The notes beneath the pieces were generated by a model. That model ran no database searches. It saw nothing but the letters and a program-made list of their open reading frames with translations, and was not told the origin of the DNA. The translations under genes and the position numbers were made by a program. Positions 26,097 through 36,974 of a stretch of DNA of 64,000 bases are shown piece after piece; within the stretch, counting starts at the first letter, position 1, and each line of letters opens with the position of its first letter. The DNA is from Prochlorococcus sp. AG-402-L18 (GTDB taxonomy: Bacteria > Cyanobacteriota > Cyanobacteriia > PCC-6307 > Cyanobiaceae). The stretch is from positions 48,399 through 112,398 of the forward strand of contig QCIL01000003.1 of assembly GCA_003216725.1 (NCBI GenBank). Direction: 5' to 3'.

Positions 26097-27188
26097 CTAA
26101 ACATTAAATAAGAACTCCATTACATCTCCTTCATTTACAACATATTCCTTACCTTCACTTCTTAATAAACCTTTAGTTTTTGCATTCGCAATTGAACCAG
26201 AATCAATTAAATTTTGATATGAAATGGTTTGAGCTCTAATAAATCCTTTTTCAAAATCAGTATGAATAACTCCTGCTGCTTGTGGTGCAGTCATTCCATC
26301 TTTTATGGTCCAGGCTTTTGTCTCCTTCTCTCCTGTAGTGAAATAAGTTTTTAATCCCAGTAATTTATATGTAGATCTAATTAAAGAACTTAATCCACCT
26401 TCTTCTACTCCTAAACCAATAAGATAGTCTTTTTTATCTTCTGGTTCTAACTCTATTAATTCAGATTCAACTTGTGCTGATATTTTTATACATTCTGTAC
26501 TTTCAACGCTCGCAAAACTCTGCACTTTTGATGAGAAATCATTGCCTTTAGCTAAATCATTTTCATTCAAATTTGTTGCATAAATAATTGGTTTAGCAGT
26601 AAGAAAGCCTAATTGCTTAATTATTAAATTTTCCTCTTCACTTAGAGATATTGATCTAACAGAAAGTCCTTTATGAAGCTCTTCTTCAATTTTTTGTAAT
26701 AAAGAATCTTCTTTTGCTGCCTCTTTACTAGTTCTAACCTGTTTTTTAATTCTTTCTCTTCTTTTTTGGAGTTGGGATAAATCAGCTAAATTCAATTCCA
26801 AATTAATTATCTCAATATCATCTAAGGGATCTACTTTTCCCGAAACATGAATTACATCACTATCTTCGAAACATCTTACAACATGAACAATTGCATCTAC
26901 CTCCCTAATATTTGATAAAAATTTATTTCCCAAACCTTCGCCTTTACTGGCTCCTTTTACTAATCCTGCAATATCCACAAATTCAATTTTTGTTGGGATA
27001 ATATTTTGGCTAGAACTTAAATCACCTAACTCTTGCAACCTTTGATCTGGGACTGAAACTATACCTTTATTAGGTTCTATGGTACAAAAGGGAAAATTAG
27101 CCGCTTGGGCTTTAGCATTTTCTACAAGTGCATTAAATAAAGTTGATTTTCCAACATTTGGTAATCCAATAATACCTGCTTTTAACAT
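26097..27188 (-). CDS. ychF: Ribosome-associated GTPase/ATPase YchF (EngD)
   Basis: Obg-family P-loop protein, 363 aa, the usual length. G1 is GLPNVGKST (residues 8-16). The G3-region DIAGLVKGASKGEGLGNKF is typical of YchF, and the family prefers ATP because its G4 motif is altered (here NLNE). The C-terminal TGS-type domain includes TTGEKETKAW and ends in GDVMEFLFNV. Conserved in nearly all bacteria; implicated in translation and stress response. Convergent with two small genes. Confidence 0.95.
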   Translation of the reverse strand: MLKAGIIGLPNVGKSTLFNALVENAKAQAANFPFCTIEPNKGIVSVPDQRLQELGDLSSSQNIIPTKIEFVDIAGLVKGASKGEGLGNKFLSNIREVDAIVHVVRCFEDSDVIHVSGKVDPLDDIEIINLELNLADLSQLQKRRERIKKQVRTSKEAAKEDSLLQKIEEELHKGLSVRSISLSEEENLIIKQLGFLTAKPIIYATNLNENDLAKGNDFSSKVQSFASVESTECIKISAQVESELIELEPEDKKDYLIGLGVEEGGLSSLIRSTYKLLGLKTYFTTGEKETKAWTIKDGMTAPQAAGVIHTDFEKGFIRAQTISYQNLIDSGSIANAKTKGLLRSEGKEYVVNEGDVMEFLFNV

Positions 27189-27332
27189 TTGAAAAAATTA
27201 ATGGAAAAATTATCAAGAAAACATCTTCTAGTAATATAGTAGTTACTTAACCAATCTTGGATAAGTTAACTATAATCGTCTTGATTATTTATTTAGTTTT
27301 TAAATATTCTTTACTCCTACTTTTCAAAAGAA

Positions 27333-28394
27333 ATGTTTGATTTAATAAAAAAAAATATAAATCTAAGAAGTGGAATTATATTGCTTTCTCTGGCTATATT
27401 TTTCGTTTTTATAACCAATTCCCTCAAGAAAAATAAATTAAAAGATATTTCTAATTTTGTAGTTCAAGTTGAAAAAGGAATACTCTCAGATTCAATTAAT
27501 ACTAGTGGTGAGGTAAAAGCAATCAGAACAAGCAATATTGGGCCTAGGAAACAAGGAATTATAAAAGATATAAAAGTCGAAGAGGGTGATCTTGTAAAAA
27601 AAGATCAGGTTTTAGCATCTCTTGATGATGAAGACTTCATCTATAAAATTGAAGAACTTGAATTAAATTTAGAAAAACAAAAATCTGAATTTTTGAGAAG
27701 GGAATATTTATATCAAGAAGGTGCCGTAAGCAAAGAAGATTATGAAAGTTATAAAAATAACTACAACGTAAGTAGCGCCAAACTTAATGATGCAAAAGCT
27801 GAAAAAAGCTTCTATTTAATAAAAGCTCCTTATGGAGGAAAGATAACTGCAAAATATGCGGAGATAGGATCTTATGTCACCCCAAGTACAAATTTAAGTT
27901 CAGACCCTAAAACCAAAAACTTTATTTTTGAACTATCAGAGGGCCTAGAAATTGTTGCCAAAGTTCCTGAGAGTGACATTGGCAGAATAAAAATAGGTCA
28001 AGAAGCCTCAGTAAGAATTGAGGCTTATCCCTCAAAAAAATATAGTGCCATAGTTAAAAAAATAGCTACAAGAGCTGTAAAAGATAATAATGTAACCTCA
28101 TTTGAAGTAACTTTAAATTTTAAAGATATTTCTGGAGAAATTAAAATTGGAATGACTGCAGATCTTGAATTTAGAGTCGAAGGTAATGAAGAAAAAATCC
28201 TAGTGCCAACAGTTTCTATTGTCACAGAAAAAGGTGAAAAAGGAATTTTGAAAGTTGATAAAAACAATTCTCCCAAATTTGAAAAAATAGAGATTGGTAT
28301 TAGTAGTGGAAATAAAACTTCAGTAATTGATGGATTAGAACCTGGAGAGCAAATCTTTATTGATATTCCACCTTGGGCTAAGAAGAGAAAATGA
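27333..28394 (+). CDS. HlyD/RND-type membrane fusion (periplasmic adaptor) protein
   Basis: An N-terminal signal anchor (about residues 14-30) is followed by a biotinyl-lipoyl-like domain (KQGIIKDIKVEEGDLVKKDQ, about 70-89), a coiled-coil hairpin (about 105-150), and a C-terminal beta-barrel (VEGNEEKILVPTVSIV). This is the order expected for adaptors linking an inner-membrane exporter to the outer membrane. No ABC or RND transporter gene is adjacent; instead its stop overlaps the polA ATG by 4 bp (ATGA), so it is probably co-transcribed with polA. Transport substrate unknown. Confidence 0.82.
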   Translation: MFDLIKKNINLRSGIILLSLAIFFVFITNSLKKNKLKDISNFVVQVEKGILSDSINTSGEVKAIRTSNIGPRKQGIIKDIKVEEGDLVKKDQVLASLDDEDFIYKIEELELNLEKQKSEFLRREYLYQEGAVSKEDYESYKNNYNVSSAKLNDAKAEKSFYLIKAPYGGKITAKYAEIGSYVTPSTNLSSDPKTKNFIFELSEGLEIVAKVPESDIGRIKIGQEASVRIEAYPSKKYSAIVKKIATRAVKDNNVTSFEVTLNFKDISGEIKIGMTADLEFRVEGNEEKILVPTVSIVTEKGEKGILKVDKNNSPKFEKIEIGISSGNKTSVIDGLEPGEQIFIDIPPWAKKRK

Positions 28395-31321
28395 GTTTGA
28401 AATCTGAAAACTCTAAAAAACCAATTTTACTTTTAGTCGATGGCCACTCACTTGCTTTTAGAAGCTTTTATGCATTTAGCAAAGGGATTGATGGAGGTTT
28501 AACCACCAAAGAGGGATTCCCAACAAGTGTCACTTATGGATTTCTAAAAAGCCTTCTGGATAATTGCAAAAATATTAGTCCTGAGGGTGTATGTATTACG
28601 TTTGATACCGAAAAACCTACTTTCAGGCATGAATTAGATCCAAACTATAAGGCCAATAGAGATGTAGCACCAGATGTTTTTTTTCAGGATATTGAACAAC
28701 TAGAAATCATTTTAGAAGAAAGCCTTAATTTACCAATTTTTAAATCTCCAGGATACGAAGCAGATGATCTCCTAGGCACAATTGCAAATGATGCTTCTTC
28801 TAAAGGATGGTGCGTGAATATTCTTTCTGGAGATAGGGACTTATTTCAATTAGTAGATGATCAAAAAGATATTTATGTACTTTATATGGGTGGTGGTCCA
28901 TATGCGAAAAGTGGTAATCCAACACTTATGAATGAAAATGGAGTAAAAGAAAAATTAGGTGTTGCGCCAGAAAGAGTAGTAGATCTTAAAGCCCTAACTG
29001 GGGATAGTTCTGATAATATTCCGGGTATTAAAGGGGTAGGTCCAAAAACTGCAATTAATCTACTAAAAGAGAACGACACTCTTGATGGAATCTATCAGGC
29101 TTTGGACAAGATTCAGCAGAACAACGATAAGAAATATAAAGGATTCATCAAAGGTTCAGTTCTAGAAAAGCTCAGAAACGATAAACATAATGCTTTCCTT
29201 TCCAGGGATTTAGCAAAAATAAATACTGAAGTGCCTTTAATTTTAAGTAACGGTTATGAATTAAAAAATATCAATCAAGAACTTCTTTCAGAGTCACTGC
29301 AAAAACTTGAATTATCAACACTACTTAGACAAATTGATATTTTCAATTCAACTTTCAGCAAAGGTGGTTTTGACAAAAATAATGTAGCTAAAGAAGAGGA
29401 GAAGTCACCAAAAGTCTCAAGTAATGATGAATTAGAAAATAGTAAAAATAAAATCCCTAAAATCAATGTAATTGTTGTAAATGATTTCGAATTACTTGAT
29501 AAATTAATTCAAAGATTAGACAAGACCAATCAAATAGTTTCTTTGGATACAGAGACCACTAGTTTGAATCCAATCGATGCAGAACTTGTTGGGATAGGGT
29601 TATGTCTTGGAGAAGAAAGTGATGATTTGTTTTATATACCTCTTGGTCATCAAACAAAAAAAGAGGCCTCCAATCAATTATCAATTGAAGATGTTTTTTC
29701 AAAGCTAAGAAATTGGATAGAAGATCCAAATAAAGAAAAGGCACTCCAAAATTCTAAATTTGATAGGCAAATATTTTTTAATCATGGACTTGATCTTAAA
29801 GGCGTAACTTTTGACACCTTATTAGCAGACTACCTTCTTAATAATCAGGAGAAGCATGGGTTAAGTGAAATTAGTTTTAGATTATTTGGATTTAAGCCCC
29901 CTTCATTTAAGGAAACAGTTGGGAAGAATAAAGACTTTTCATTTGTTGATATTGATGAAGCAAGTATTTACTGTGGTTATGATGTTTTTCTAACTTTTAA
30001 GATTGTCAAAATTTTTAAAGAAAGATTTTCAAAGGAAAAAGATGAATTAATCAAATTGTTCGAAGAAATCGAGCTACCTTTGGAGCCAGTATTATCCCAA
30101 ATGGAAATGAATGGCATAACCATCGACATCCCTTATTTGGATAAACTTTCAAAAGAACTAAAAAGTACCTTAGAAGATATTGAAAGTAAAGTTTATGAAT
30201 TAGCAGGGGAGAATTTTAATCTATCTTCACCAAAACAACTTGGTGAGATCTTGTTTGAAAAATTAAATTTGGATAAGAAAAAATCACGGAAAACAAAAAC
30301 AGGATGGAGTACAGATGCAGTAGTTCTTGAAAGATTAGTCGACGAACATGAAATAATCCAACATTTAATAAAACACAGAACTCTTAGCAAATTACTTAGC
30401 ACCTATATTGATGCTCTTCCAAATCTTATTAACGAAAAGACAGGAAGAGTTCATACAAACTTTAATCAAGCTGCTACAGCGACTGGGAGACTAAGTAGTA
30501 GCAATCCTAATCTTCAAAATATCCCTGTTAGGACTGAATTTAGTAGGAGAATCAGAAAAGCATTCTTGCCTGAAAAAAATTGGAAACTTTTATCAGCTGA
30601 TTATTCTCAGATCGAATTAAGAATACTCGCTCACTTAGCGGATGAAGAAATACTAATAAATGCGTTTCATAAAAATGATGACATTCATTCTTTGACTGCA
30701 AGATTAATTTTTGAGAAAGAAAAAATATCATCCGACGAAAGGAGAGTTGGGAAAACAATAAATTTTGGAGTTATCTATGGTATGGGTATAAAAAAGTTTG
30801 CCCGTTCAACAGGAGTAAGTACTCCAGAGGCAAAAGAATTCCTAATAAAATACAAAGAAAGATATTCAAAAATTTTTAAATTTCTTGAACTCCAAGAAAG
30901 GCTTGCCCTATCAAAAGGTTATGTAAAAACAATTTTTGGTCGAAAAAGAGAATTTAAGTTTGATAAAAATGGACTTGGAAGATTAATAGGGAAAGATCCT
31001 TACGAAATTGACCTTCAATCTGCAAGAAGGGCTGGCATGGAAGCACAGTCATTAAGAGCCGCAGCAAATGCACCAATTCAGGGTTCAAGTGCAGACATTA
31101 TTAAAATTGCAATGGTTCAATTAAATAAGAAATTCAATGAAATGAATCTTCCCGCAAAAATGCTTTTACAAGTACATGATGAATTATTGTTTGAAGTTGA
31201 ACCAGATTCTTTGGAAATTACGACGAAATTAGTAAAGAAGACTATGGAAGATTGTGTAAAATTAAATGTGCCTCTTTTAGTTGATATTGGTATTGGAGAC
31301 AATTGGATGGAGACAAAATAA
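28391..31321 (+). CDS. polA: DNA polymerase I
   Basis: 976 aa with three domains. The 5'-3' exonuclease comes first (LLVDGHSLAFRSFYAF, then GYEADDLLGTIA). The 3'-5' exonuclease keeps all its motifs: LDTETT, LQNSKFDRQ and YCGYD, so proofreading is probably active. The family A polymerase has motif A SADYSQIELRILAHLAD, motif B RRVGKTINFGVIYG and motif C LQVHDELLFEV. It functions in repair and Okazaki-fragment processing. Start overlaps the HlyD-like gene by 4 bp, and cysS follows after 24 bp. Confidence 0.98.
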   Translation: MSLKSENSKKPILLLVDGHSLAFRSFYAFSKGIDGGLTTKEGFPTSVTYGFLKSLLDNCKNISPEGVCITFDTEKPTFRHELDPNYKANRDVAPDVFFQDIEQLEIILEESLNLPIFKSPGYEADDLLGTIANDASSKGWCVNILSGDRDLFQLVDDQKDIYVLYMGGGPYAKSGNPTLMNENGVKEKLGVAPERVVDLKALTGDSSDNIPGIKGVGPKTAINLLKENDTLDGIYQALDKIQQNNDKKYKGFIKGSVLEKLRNDKHNAFLSRDLAKINTEVPLILSNGYELKNINQELLSESLQKLELSTLLRQIDIFNSTFSKGGFDKNNVAKEEEKSPKVSSNDELENSKNKIPKINVIVVNDFELLDKLIQRLDKTNQIVSLDTETTSLNPIDAELVGIGLCLGEESDDLFYIPLGHQTKKEASNQLSIEDVFSKLRNWIEDPNKEKALQNSKFDRQIFFNHGLDLKGVTFDTLLADYLLNNQEKHGLSEISFRLFGFKPPSFKETVGKNKDFSFVDIDEASIYCGYDVFLTFKIVKIFKERFSKEKDELIKLFEEIELPLEPVLSQMEMNGITIDIPYLDKLSKELKSTLEDIESKVYELAGENFNLSSPKQLGEILFEKLNLDKKKSRKTKTGWSTDAVVLERLVDEHEIIQHLIKHRTLSKLLSTYIDALPNLINEKTGRVHTNFNQAATATGRLSSSNPNLQNIPVRTEFSRRIRKAFLPEKNWKLLSADYSQIELRILAHLADEEILINAFHKNDDIHSLTARLIFEKEKISSDERRVGKTINFGVIYGMGIKKFARSTGVSTPEAKEFLIKYKERYSKIFKFLELQERLALSKGYVKTIFGRKREFKFDKNGLGRLIGKDPYEIDLQSARRAGMEAQSLRAAANAPIQGSSADIIKIAMVQLNKKFNEMNLPAKMLLQVHDELLFEVEPDSLEITTKLVKKTMEDCVKLNVPLLVDIGIGDNWMETK

Positions 31322-31345
31322 ACCATATGTAATACTTAATTTAAG

Positions 31346-32815
31346 ATGATCAAACTTTTTAATACTTTAAGCAGAAGAGTTGAGGTTTTTAAGCCTATTG
31401 ATGATGTAGTAAAAATTTATTGTTGTGGAGTAACTGTTTATGATTTATGTCATCTTGGTCATGCCAGAAGTTATATAGCTTGGGATGTATTGAGAAGATT
31501 TTTAATTTACAGTGATTACAAAGTGAAGTATGTTCAAAATTTTACAGATATTGATGACAAGATCTTAAAAAGAGCTAAAGAAGAAAGCAGTTCAATGAAG
31601 GAAGTATCTGAAAAAAATATTATTGAATTTCATAAAGATATGGATTCTTTAGGAATAATGCGTCCAGATAGTATGCCAAGAGCAACGAATCATATATGCA
31701 ATATCTGCTCCTTCATAACAATCCTTGAGGACAAAGGTTATGCATACTCTAGGGATGGAGATGTTTATTATTCTGTTTTTAAAAATAAAAATTATGGAAA
31801 GCTAAGTAATCAAAATATACAAGAACAAAATATCAATCAGCAGGGAAGAATGGCTAATGATGAAAATAGTAAAAAACTTAATCCGCAAGATTTTGCACTA
31901 TGGAAAAAAGCTAAAGAAGATGAACCATTTTTTGATTCACCATGGGGTAAAGGTAGGCCAGGATGGCATATTGAATGTTCAGCGATGGTTAAAGATGAAT
32001 TAGGAGATACTATTGATATCCATTTAGGTGGTTCTGATTTGATTTTTCCACATCATGAGAATGAAATCGCCCAATCAGAAGCAGCCAATGGCAAAAAGCT
32101 AGCTAACTATTGGTTACACAATGGGATGGTCAATGTAAATGGACAGAAGATGAGTAAATCCCTTAAAAATTTTAAAACTATCAGAGAGCTAATTAAGTCA
32201 GGTATAAGCCCTATGACTTTGCGATATTTTGTTATGACTGTGAATTATAGAAAACCACTTGATTTTACTGAAGAAGCTTTAAGGAGTGCTTCAGAAGCTT
32301 GGAAAAACATTAATGTAGCCCTTTCTTTTATGGACCTTACAAAAAGTGCTTTTAGATCTATCGATAAAAATGAATCTATCGAAGAAGAATATAAAGAGAA
32401 AATAAACTTTGAATTATCTCAAAAAAAGCTTAAATTTTCTGAGGCTCTGGGAAATGACCTTAATACAGCAGGTGCTATTGCAATTATTTACGATTTAGCA
32501 AAACCATTAAAAAACTTTTTAAACCAATTTCAAAGGGTCGAAGGTTTTAAAATAAACCTAAATGAAAAATTCTCTCTACTTGAGAATTTTAAAACTCTTG
32601 AAAAGTTAACTGAGGTACTTGGTCTTAAAAAAGAGGTTTTAGTAAAAGAAAGTAAAATAACAGAAGAAGAAATATCAACGCTTATTAATGAAAGATTGAA
32701 AGCAAAAAAGGAAAAGAATTATATTAAGGCCGATGAAATTAGGAATTTATTAAAAGAAAAAGGTATTGAACTTATTGATCAATCAAAGGAAATAACAACA
32801 TGGATAAGGATATAA
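31346..32815 (+). CDS. cysS: Cysteinyl-tRNA synthetase
   Basis: Class I synthetase that charges tRNA-Cys, 489 aa. The HIGH-like HLGHARSY follows the zinc-binding CGVTVYD, and the KMSKSLKN motif is present; GWHIECSAM and HHENEIAQSE complete the active site and zinc ligands. The C-terminal anticodon-binding region runs to about 489. It is 24 bp downstream of polA, and dxr follows. Confidence 0.98.
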   Translation: MIKLFNTLSRRVEVFKPIDDVVKIYCCGVTVYDLCHLGHARSYIAWDVLRRFLIYSDYKVKYVQNFTDIDDKILKRAKEESSSMKEVSEKNIIEFHKDMDSLGIMRPDSMPRATNHICNICSFITILEDKGYAYSRDGDVYYSVFKNKNYGKLSNQNIQEQNINQQGRMANDENSKKLNPQDFALWKKAKEDEPFFDSPWGKGRPGWHIECSAMVKDELGDTIDIHLGGSDLIFPHHENEIAQSEAANGKKLANYWLHNGMVNVNGQKMSKSLKNFKTIRELIKSGISPMTLRYFVMTVNYRKPLDFTEEALRSASEAWKNINVALSFMDLTKSAFRSIDKNESIEEEYKEKINFELSQKKLKFSEALGNDLNTAGAIAIIYDLAKPLKNFLNQFQRVEGFKINLNEKFSLLENFKTLEKLTEVLGLKKEVLVKESKITEEEISTLINERLKAKKEKNYIKADEIRNLLKEKGIELIDQSKEITTWIRI

Positions 32816-32897
32816 ATTTTAAGAAAAAAACCAATTTGAAATTTTTGTTTTTTAAATACACCTTTAAATGGGAAGATATTAGAAATATTAGAGAAAA

Positions 32898-34127
32898 TTG
32901 AAATACATTACTGTGCTCGGTTCTACTGGTTCAATTGGGACTCAAACTCTCGAAATAGCTAGTGAGCAGCCTGATAAGTTTAAAGCCGTAGCTCTTTCGG
33001 CAGGAAGAAATATTAATTTATTAACAGAACAAGTTAAAACACATAAACCAGAAGTAGTTGCGATTGAGGATGAAAATCTTATAGAAGATTTAAAAGATAA
33101 TATTAATAACTTAGATTTGGATAGTGCTCCCTTGGTTTTGAGTGGAAAGGAGGGGATTAACGCAGTTGCAGCATGGGATAAGGCAGATACTGTGGTTACA
33201 GGGATAGTAGGATGTGCAGGCTTAATTCCAACGATGTCAGCAATTAATGCGGGAAAAAATATTGCACTTGCTAACAAAGAAACTTTAATTGCGGCAGGGC
33301 CAATTGTTATTCCTGCATTAAAGAAAAATAATAGTAGGCTTTTACCCGCTGATTCAGAACACTCTGCTATCTTTCAATGTTTACAAGGATTACCCAATTA
33401 TGAAAATGCAGATTTTTCAACAGGAGAGATACCTAAAGGTTTAAAAGCCATACATTTAACAGCTTCAGGTGGTGCTTTCAGAGATTGGGCTGTTGAGGAT
33501 TTAAAGCATGTCACGGTAGCAGATGCCACTTCTCATCCTAATTGGGATATGGGAAAAAAAATAACTGTAGATTCTGCAACTCTTATGAATAAAGGATTAG
33601 AAGTTATAGAAGCTCATTATTTATTTGGGACCTCTTACGAAAATATCGAAATAGTTATCCACCCTCAAAGTATTATTCATTCAATGATTGAGATGGAAGA
33701 TTCTTCAGTATTAGCTCAATTAGGTTGGCCAGATATGAAACTTCCTATTTTATATGCAATGAGTTGGCCTGAAAGATTTAAAACAAATTGGAAAAGATTA
33801 AACCTAAGTGAAATTGGCCAATTAACTTTTAAAGAGCCAGACGAGTTTAAATATCCTTGCATGGGACTAGCCTATGCCGCAGGAAAATCTTCTGGTACTA
33901 TGCCTGCAGTTTTAAATGCTGCAAATGAAATGGCAGTTGAACAATTCCTTCAGGAAAAAATATCTTTTCAAGAAATTCCAACATTTATAAGTAAAGCTTG
34001 TGAATCACATATGGATAATTTGAATTTGAGTCCCGAATTGGAGGATATTCTTGAAGTAGACAATTGGGCAAGACTTTTTGTTGAGCAAGAAATTAAAAAA
34101 GGGAAAAAATACGTAAGTATTGGATAA
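32898..34127 (+). CDS. dxr: 1-deoxy-D-xylulose 5-phosphate reductoisomerase
   Basis: NADPH-dependent second step of the MEP pathway, supplying isoprenoids for chlorophyll phytyl tails, carotenoids and quinones. The N-terminal [10 protein letters not shown] (from residue 8) is the NADPH site. [21 protein letters not shown] and TASGGAFR are the substrate and metal loops, and [20 protein letters not shown] is diagnostic. A TTG at 32898 is the only start giving a normal 409 aa protein. It is followed after 2 bp by a ferredoxin-like gene. Confidence 0.97.
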   Translation: MKYITVLGSTGSIGTQTLEIASEQPDKFKAVALSAGRNINLLTEQVKTHKPEVVAIEDENLIEDLKDNINNLDLDSAPLVLSGKEGINAVAAWDKADTVVTGIVGCAGLIPTMSAINAGKNIALANKETLIAAGPIVIPALKKNNSRLLPADSEHSAIFQCLQGLPNYENADFSTGEIPKGLKAIHLTASGGAFRDWAVEDLKHVTVADATSHPNWDMGKKITVDSATLMNKGLEVIEAHYLFGTSYENIEIVIHPQSIIHSMIEMEDSSVLAQLGWPDMKLPILYAMSWPERFKTNWKRLNLSEIGQLTFKEPDEFKYPCMGLAYAAGKSSGTMPAVLNAANEMAVEQFLQEKISFQEIPTFISKACESHMDNLNLSPELEDILEVDNWARLFVEQEIKKGKKYVSIG

Positions 34128-34129
34128 AA

Positions 34130-34471
34130 GTGAATATAAAAAAACATCTTCTACTATGCGCAACACCCACAAAACAGAAATGCTTTAAAGGCAATGAAGG
34201 TCAAAAAACATGGGAATGTCTGAAAAAGACTTTAAAAAAATTTGAGAATGATCCCTGTGCAAAAAACGTTCATATATTAAGATCAAAAGCTGACTGTTTA
34301 AGAATATGTAAGAACGGCCCAATTCTTCTTGTGTGGCCTGATGGTATTTGGTACGAGAAAGTTTCTCCAGAAAAAATTTCAGAAATTTTTACCTCACATA
34401 TTATTAACGGTAATCCAATAGAAAAATGGATTTTTAAAAAAACACCATTTTTAAATAGTCCTAGATACTAA
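34130..34471 (+). CDS. Thioredoxin-like [2Fe-2S] ferredoxin
   Basis: 113 aa protein of the shethna/thioredoxin-like ferredoxin type. Likely cluster ligands are C10, C18, C56 and C60: LLLCATPTKQKC near the start, and DCLRICKNGPILLVWPDG, a typical closing segment. GTG start 2 bp after dxr, so co-transcribed; the MEP pathway enzymes IspG and IspH need iron-sulfur electron donors, which makes the pairing suggestive. It overlaps the convergent hydrolase gene by 11 bp. Confidence 0.85.
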   Translation: MNIKKHLLLCATPTKQKCFKGNEGQKTWECLKKTLKKFENDPCAKNVHILRSKADCLRICKNGPILLVWPDGIWYEKVSPEKISEIFTSHIINGNPIEKWIFKKTPFLNSPRY

Positions 34472-35546
34472 TAAACCAGTTCTTTACTACTTCATCTGAC
34501 CAGCAGCCATTAATAGAGTGAAAACCATTATGTCCTCCTTTTTCAGTTATAAAAATAGTAAATTTATCAAAAAATTTTCCTCTTAAATTCAAAGTTGGAT
34601 TATATGGAACCCAAGGATCATCCTTGGCATGGATAAAAAGCATTTGAGGTAATTTTTTTATTGAGTTTTGGATTCTAAATATTGGAGAAGCTTTTAAATA
34701 ATAATCTTCCAAAGAATCAAATCCCCAACTTGGAGCTGTAAATTTCTGATCAAATTCCCTTATACTTTTTAAAGCTCTAATTTTTTTTCTTAATTTTTTA
34801 TTATTAAGAATTTTGCCTTCATCATTAAATCCCTCACATAACTGATTTTTTAAGCGATGAAGTAACCATTTTTGGTAGATATAATTTCTAGATTTTTCAA
34901 TACAGAGACTGCATGATGATAAATCTAAAGGGCTACTCACGCAGGCTAGGCCATCTAAAAGTTTTTCTCCTTTGTTTTCATCGTAATCTAAGCAGGCATT
35001 TAAAAGAATTGTTCCGCCTAAAGATAATCCAACTCCGTAAATTGGAAGATTATTCATCTTAATGAGATCTTTAAACTCTAAATTAATGAATTTTTTAAAA
35101 TAATTAATTGCTGAAATAACATCACTGGAGCATCTAGCACAATAATTCCCTTTAGCTAAATATCTCGCAGATCCAGATCCTCTTAGATTTAATTTAAGAA
35201 CTCCAAAACCATTATTTGCTAATTTCCTAGAGATTCTTCTTAAACCAAAACGTTTAGTTGAGCCTCCTAAACCATGTGTAACGATTACAAAACCCCTAAG
35301 TGAGTTAAAGTTTTCAGGTAATTCTAAAAATCCCAGTAGATAATCACATTCAAATTTTTTAGAAAGAATTTTATTAATCGGAATGAATATTTTTTTATTT
35401 TTTTTTGATTTACCAAAATCAATAACAAAAGTATCTCTTAAAGTTTGTAAGTCCCCTCCTATCCAAGGTAAAACTTCTCGAAATGGCTTATTTTTTACGT
35501 AATCTGAAAAACTTAAAGATATACTATTATTTCTCCCCAACTCCAA
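34461..35546 (-). CDS. YheT-family alpha/beta hydrolase
   Basis: A serine hydrolase of 361 aa. The oxyanion-hole HGLGGSTKRFG motif, NLRGSG, nucleophile in GVGLSLGGT, acid in HAKDDPWVP and a C-terminal GGHNGF His define the YheT/ABHD1-3 group, whose members act on lipids or esters. Its first 20 bp overlap the end of pntB and its 3' end overlaps the convergent ferredoxin gene, so it may be the tail of the pnt transcript. Substrate unknown. Confidence 0.85.
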   Translation of the reverse strand: MELGRNNSISLSFSDYVKNKPFREVLPWIGGDLQTLRDTFVIDFGKSKKNKKIFIPINKILSKKFECDYLLGFLELPENFNSLRGFVIVTHGLGGSTKRFGLRRISRKLANNGFGVLKLNLRGSGSARYLAKGNYCARCSSDVISAINYFKKFINLEFKDLIKMNNLPIYGVGLSLGGTILLNACLDYDENKGEKLLDGLACVSSPLDLSSCSLCIEKSRNYIYQKWLLHRLKNQLCEGFNDEGKILNNKKLRKKIRALKSIREFDQKFTAPSWGFDSLEDYYLKASPIFRIQNSIKKLPQMLFIHAKDDPWVPYNPTLNLRGKFFDKFTIFITEKGGHNGFHSINGCWSDEVVKNWFISI

Positions 35547-36966
35547 GATCCTTTAATTCTCCAATCAAATCATTCAGTACCTTTTTTGCATCACCAAAGA
35601 CCATTGAGGTATTTGGTAAATCAAATAAATCATTTTTTATTCCGGAGTAACCTGCATTCATACCACGTTTAATTACAAATACCGTTCTTGCTTCCTGCAC
35701 ATCAAGAACTGGCATGCCATATAAAGGAGAAGAGCTATCATTTTTTGCTTGAGGATTAACCACATCATTTGCTCCTAAAACTAAAACAACATCCGTTGCT
35801 GGAAAATCAGGATTTACAACGTCCATCTCTTTAAGTTGTTCGTAAGGAACATCTGCTTCTGCTAAAAGTACATTCATATGTCCAGGCATCCTACCTGCTA
35901 CAGGATGAATTGCGTAAACAACTTCAATACCGTTTTGCTCTAGTTTTTTTGTCACTTCCCTTAAAGTATGTTGAGCTTGAGCTACCGCTAGACCATAACC
36001 AGGAACAATAATTACCTTGTTGGCTGCCTCTAAAGTCAATGCACATTCTTCAACACTGCAAGAAGTTATATTTGTATATTCTCCTGAACCAGAAGAGGCT
36101 GTACTTTGTGCAGACAATGATCCTCCAAAAAGAACTGAGACCAATGATCTATTCATACCCTTGCACATTACTTGAGTCAGTATTAGGCCTGCTGCTCCAA
36201 CCATTGCACCTGCCACAATCAAAAGCTGACTATCTACAACGAAACCTGCTGCTGCTGCTGCAATCCCTGAATAGCTATTTAATAAAGATATAACGACTGG
36301 CATATCAGCTCCACCAATTGGTAAAGTAACTCCAATACCTAATAAAGAAGAAACTATAACTAAAAGCCAAATAGAACTTGTATTGCCGTTTATTAAGTCA
36401 AAAAAGGCTATCAGGGAAGCAACTGCAAAAACAATATTTACAAAATGTCTAAATTTGCTCTGAGTCCATCCTGGAGTAGATAACCAACCCTGTAACTTTG
36501 CCATCGCCACAATTGAACCAGTAAAAGTTATGGCACCAACAAATATAGAAACAGATATAGAAACTTCGTTAATCAGTGACTTAAAAAAATCAAAATTTTC
36601 TGCGCTACTTGATATAGGAAAAATAGCTACTCCCAAGGCCACTAAAAGTGATGACATTCCCCCACATCCATTGAACAATGCCACTGTTTCAGGCATGGAG
36701 GTCATAGGTACTTTTTTTGCGAGAATTGCTCCGAATAAACTACCTATGATTGATCCAATTATTATCCAAATCCAAGACTGAATAGCAATTCCAGAAGTGC
36801 CTAAATAATAAGAAAGTAATCCTACTACTGATAGCGACATTGCAAATGCAGCTAATCTATTGGCATCCCTTGCTGATTTTACTTTTGACAATCCTTTTAT
36901 TCCCAAAGCCAGTAAAAGTACTGCTAAAAGGTCAATAACGAATTTAATGATTACAGGTAGATTCAT
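35527..36966 (-). CDS. pntB: NAD(P) transhydrogenase subunit beta
   Basis: Membrane component of the proton-translocating transhydrogenase that uses proton-motive force to reduce NADP+ with NADH. About nine hydrophobic segments fill the first 260 residues (GGADMPVVISLLNSYSGIAA is the characteristic loop). The C-terminal NADP-binding domain III has VIIVPGYGLAVAQAQH, AGRMPGHMNVLLAEA and the end segment FGDAKKVL. 479 aa. Follows pntA2 by 8 bp. Confidence 0.97.
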   Translation of the reverse strand: MNLPVIIKFVIDLLAVLLLALGIKGLSKVKSARDANRLAAFAMSLSVVGLLSYYLGTSGIAIQSWIWIIIGSIIGSLFGAILAKKVPMTSMPETVALFNGCGGMSSLLVALGVAIFPISSSAENFDFFKSLINEVSISVSIFVGAITFTGSIVAMAKLQGWLSTPGWTQSKFRHFVNIVFAVASLIAFFDLINGNTSSIWLLVIVSSLLGIGVTLPIGGADMPVVISLLNSYSGIAAAAAGFVVDSQLLIVAGAMVGAAGLILTQVMCKGMNRSLVSVLFGGSLSAQSTASSGSGEYTNITSCSVEECALTLEAANKVIIVPGYGLAVAQAQHTLREVTKKLEQNGIEVVYAIHPVAGRMPGHMNVLLAEADVPYEQLKEMDVVNPDFPATDVVLVLGANDVVNPQAKNDSSSPLYGMPVLDVQEARTVFVIKRGMNAGYSGIKNDLFDLPNTSMVFGDAKKVLNDLIGELKDLGVGEK

Positions 36967-36974
36967 GTTAAAAA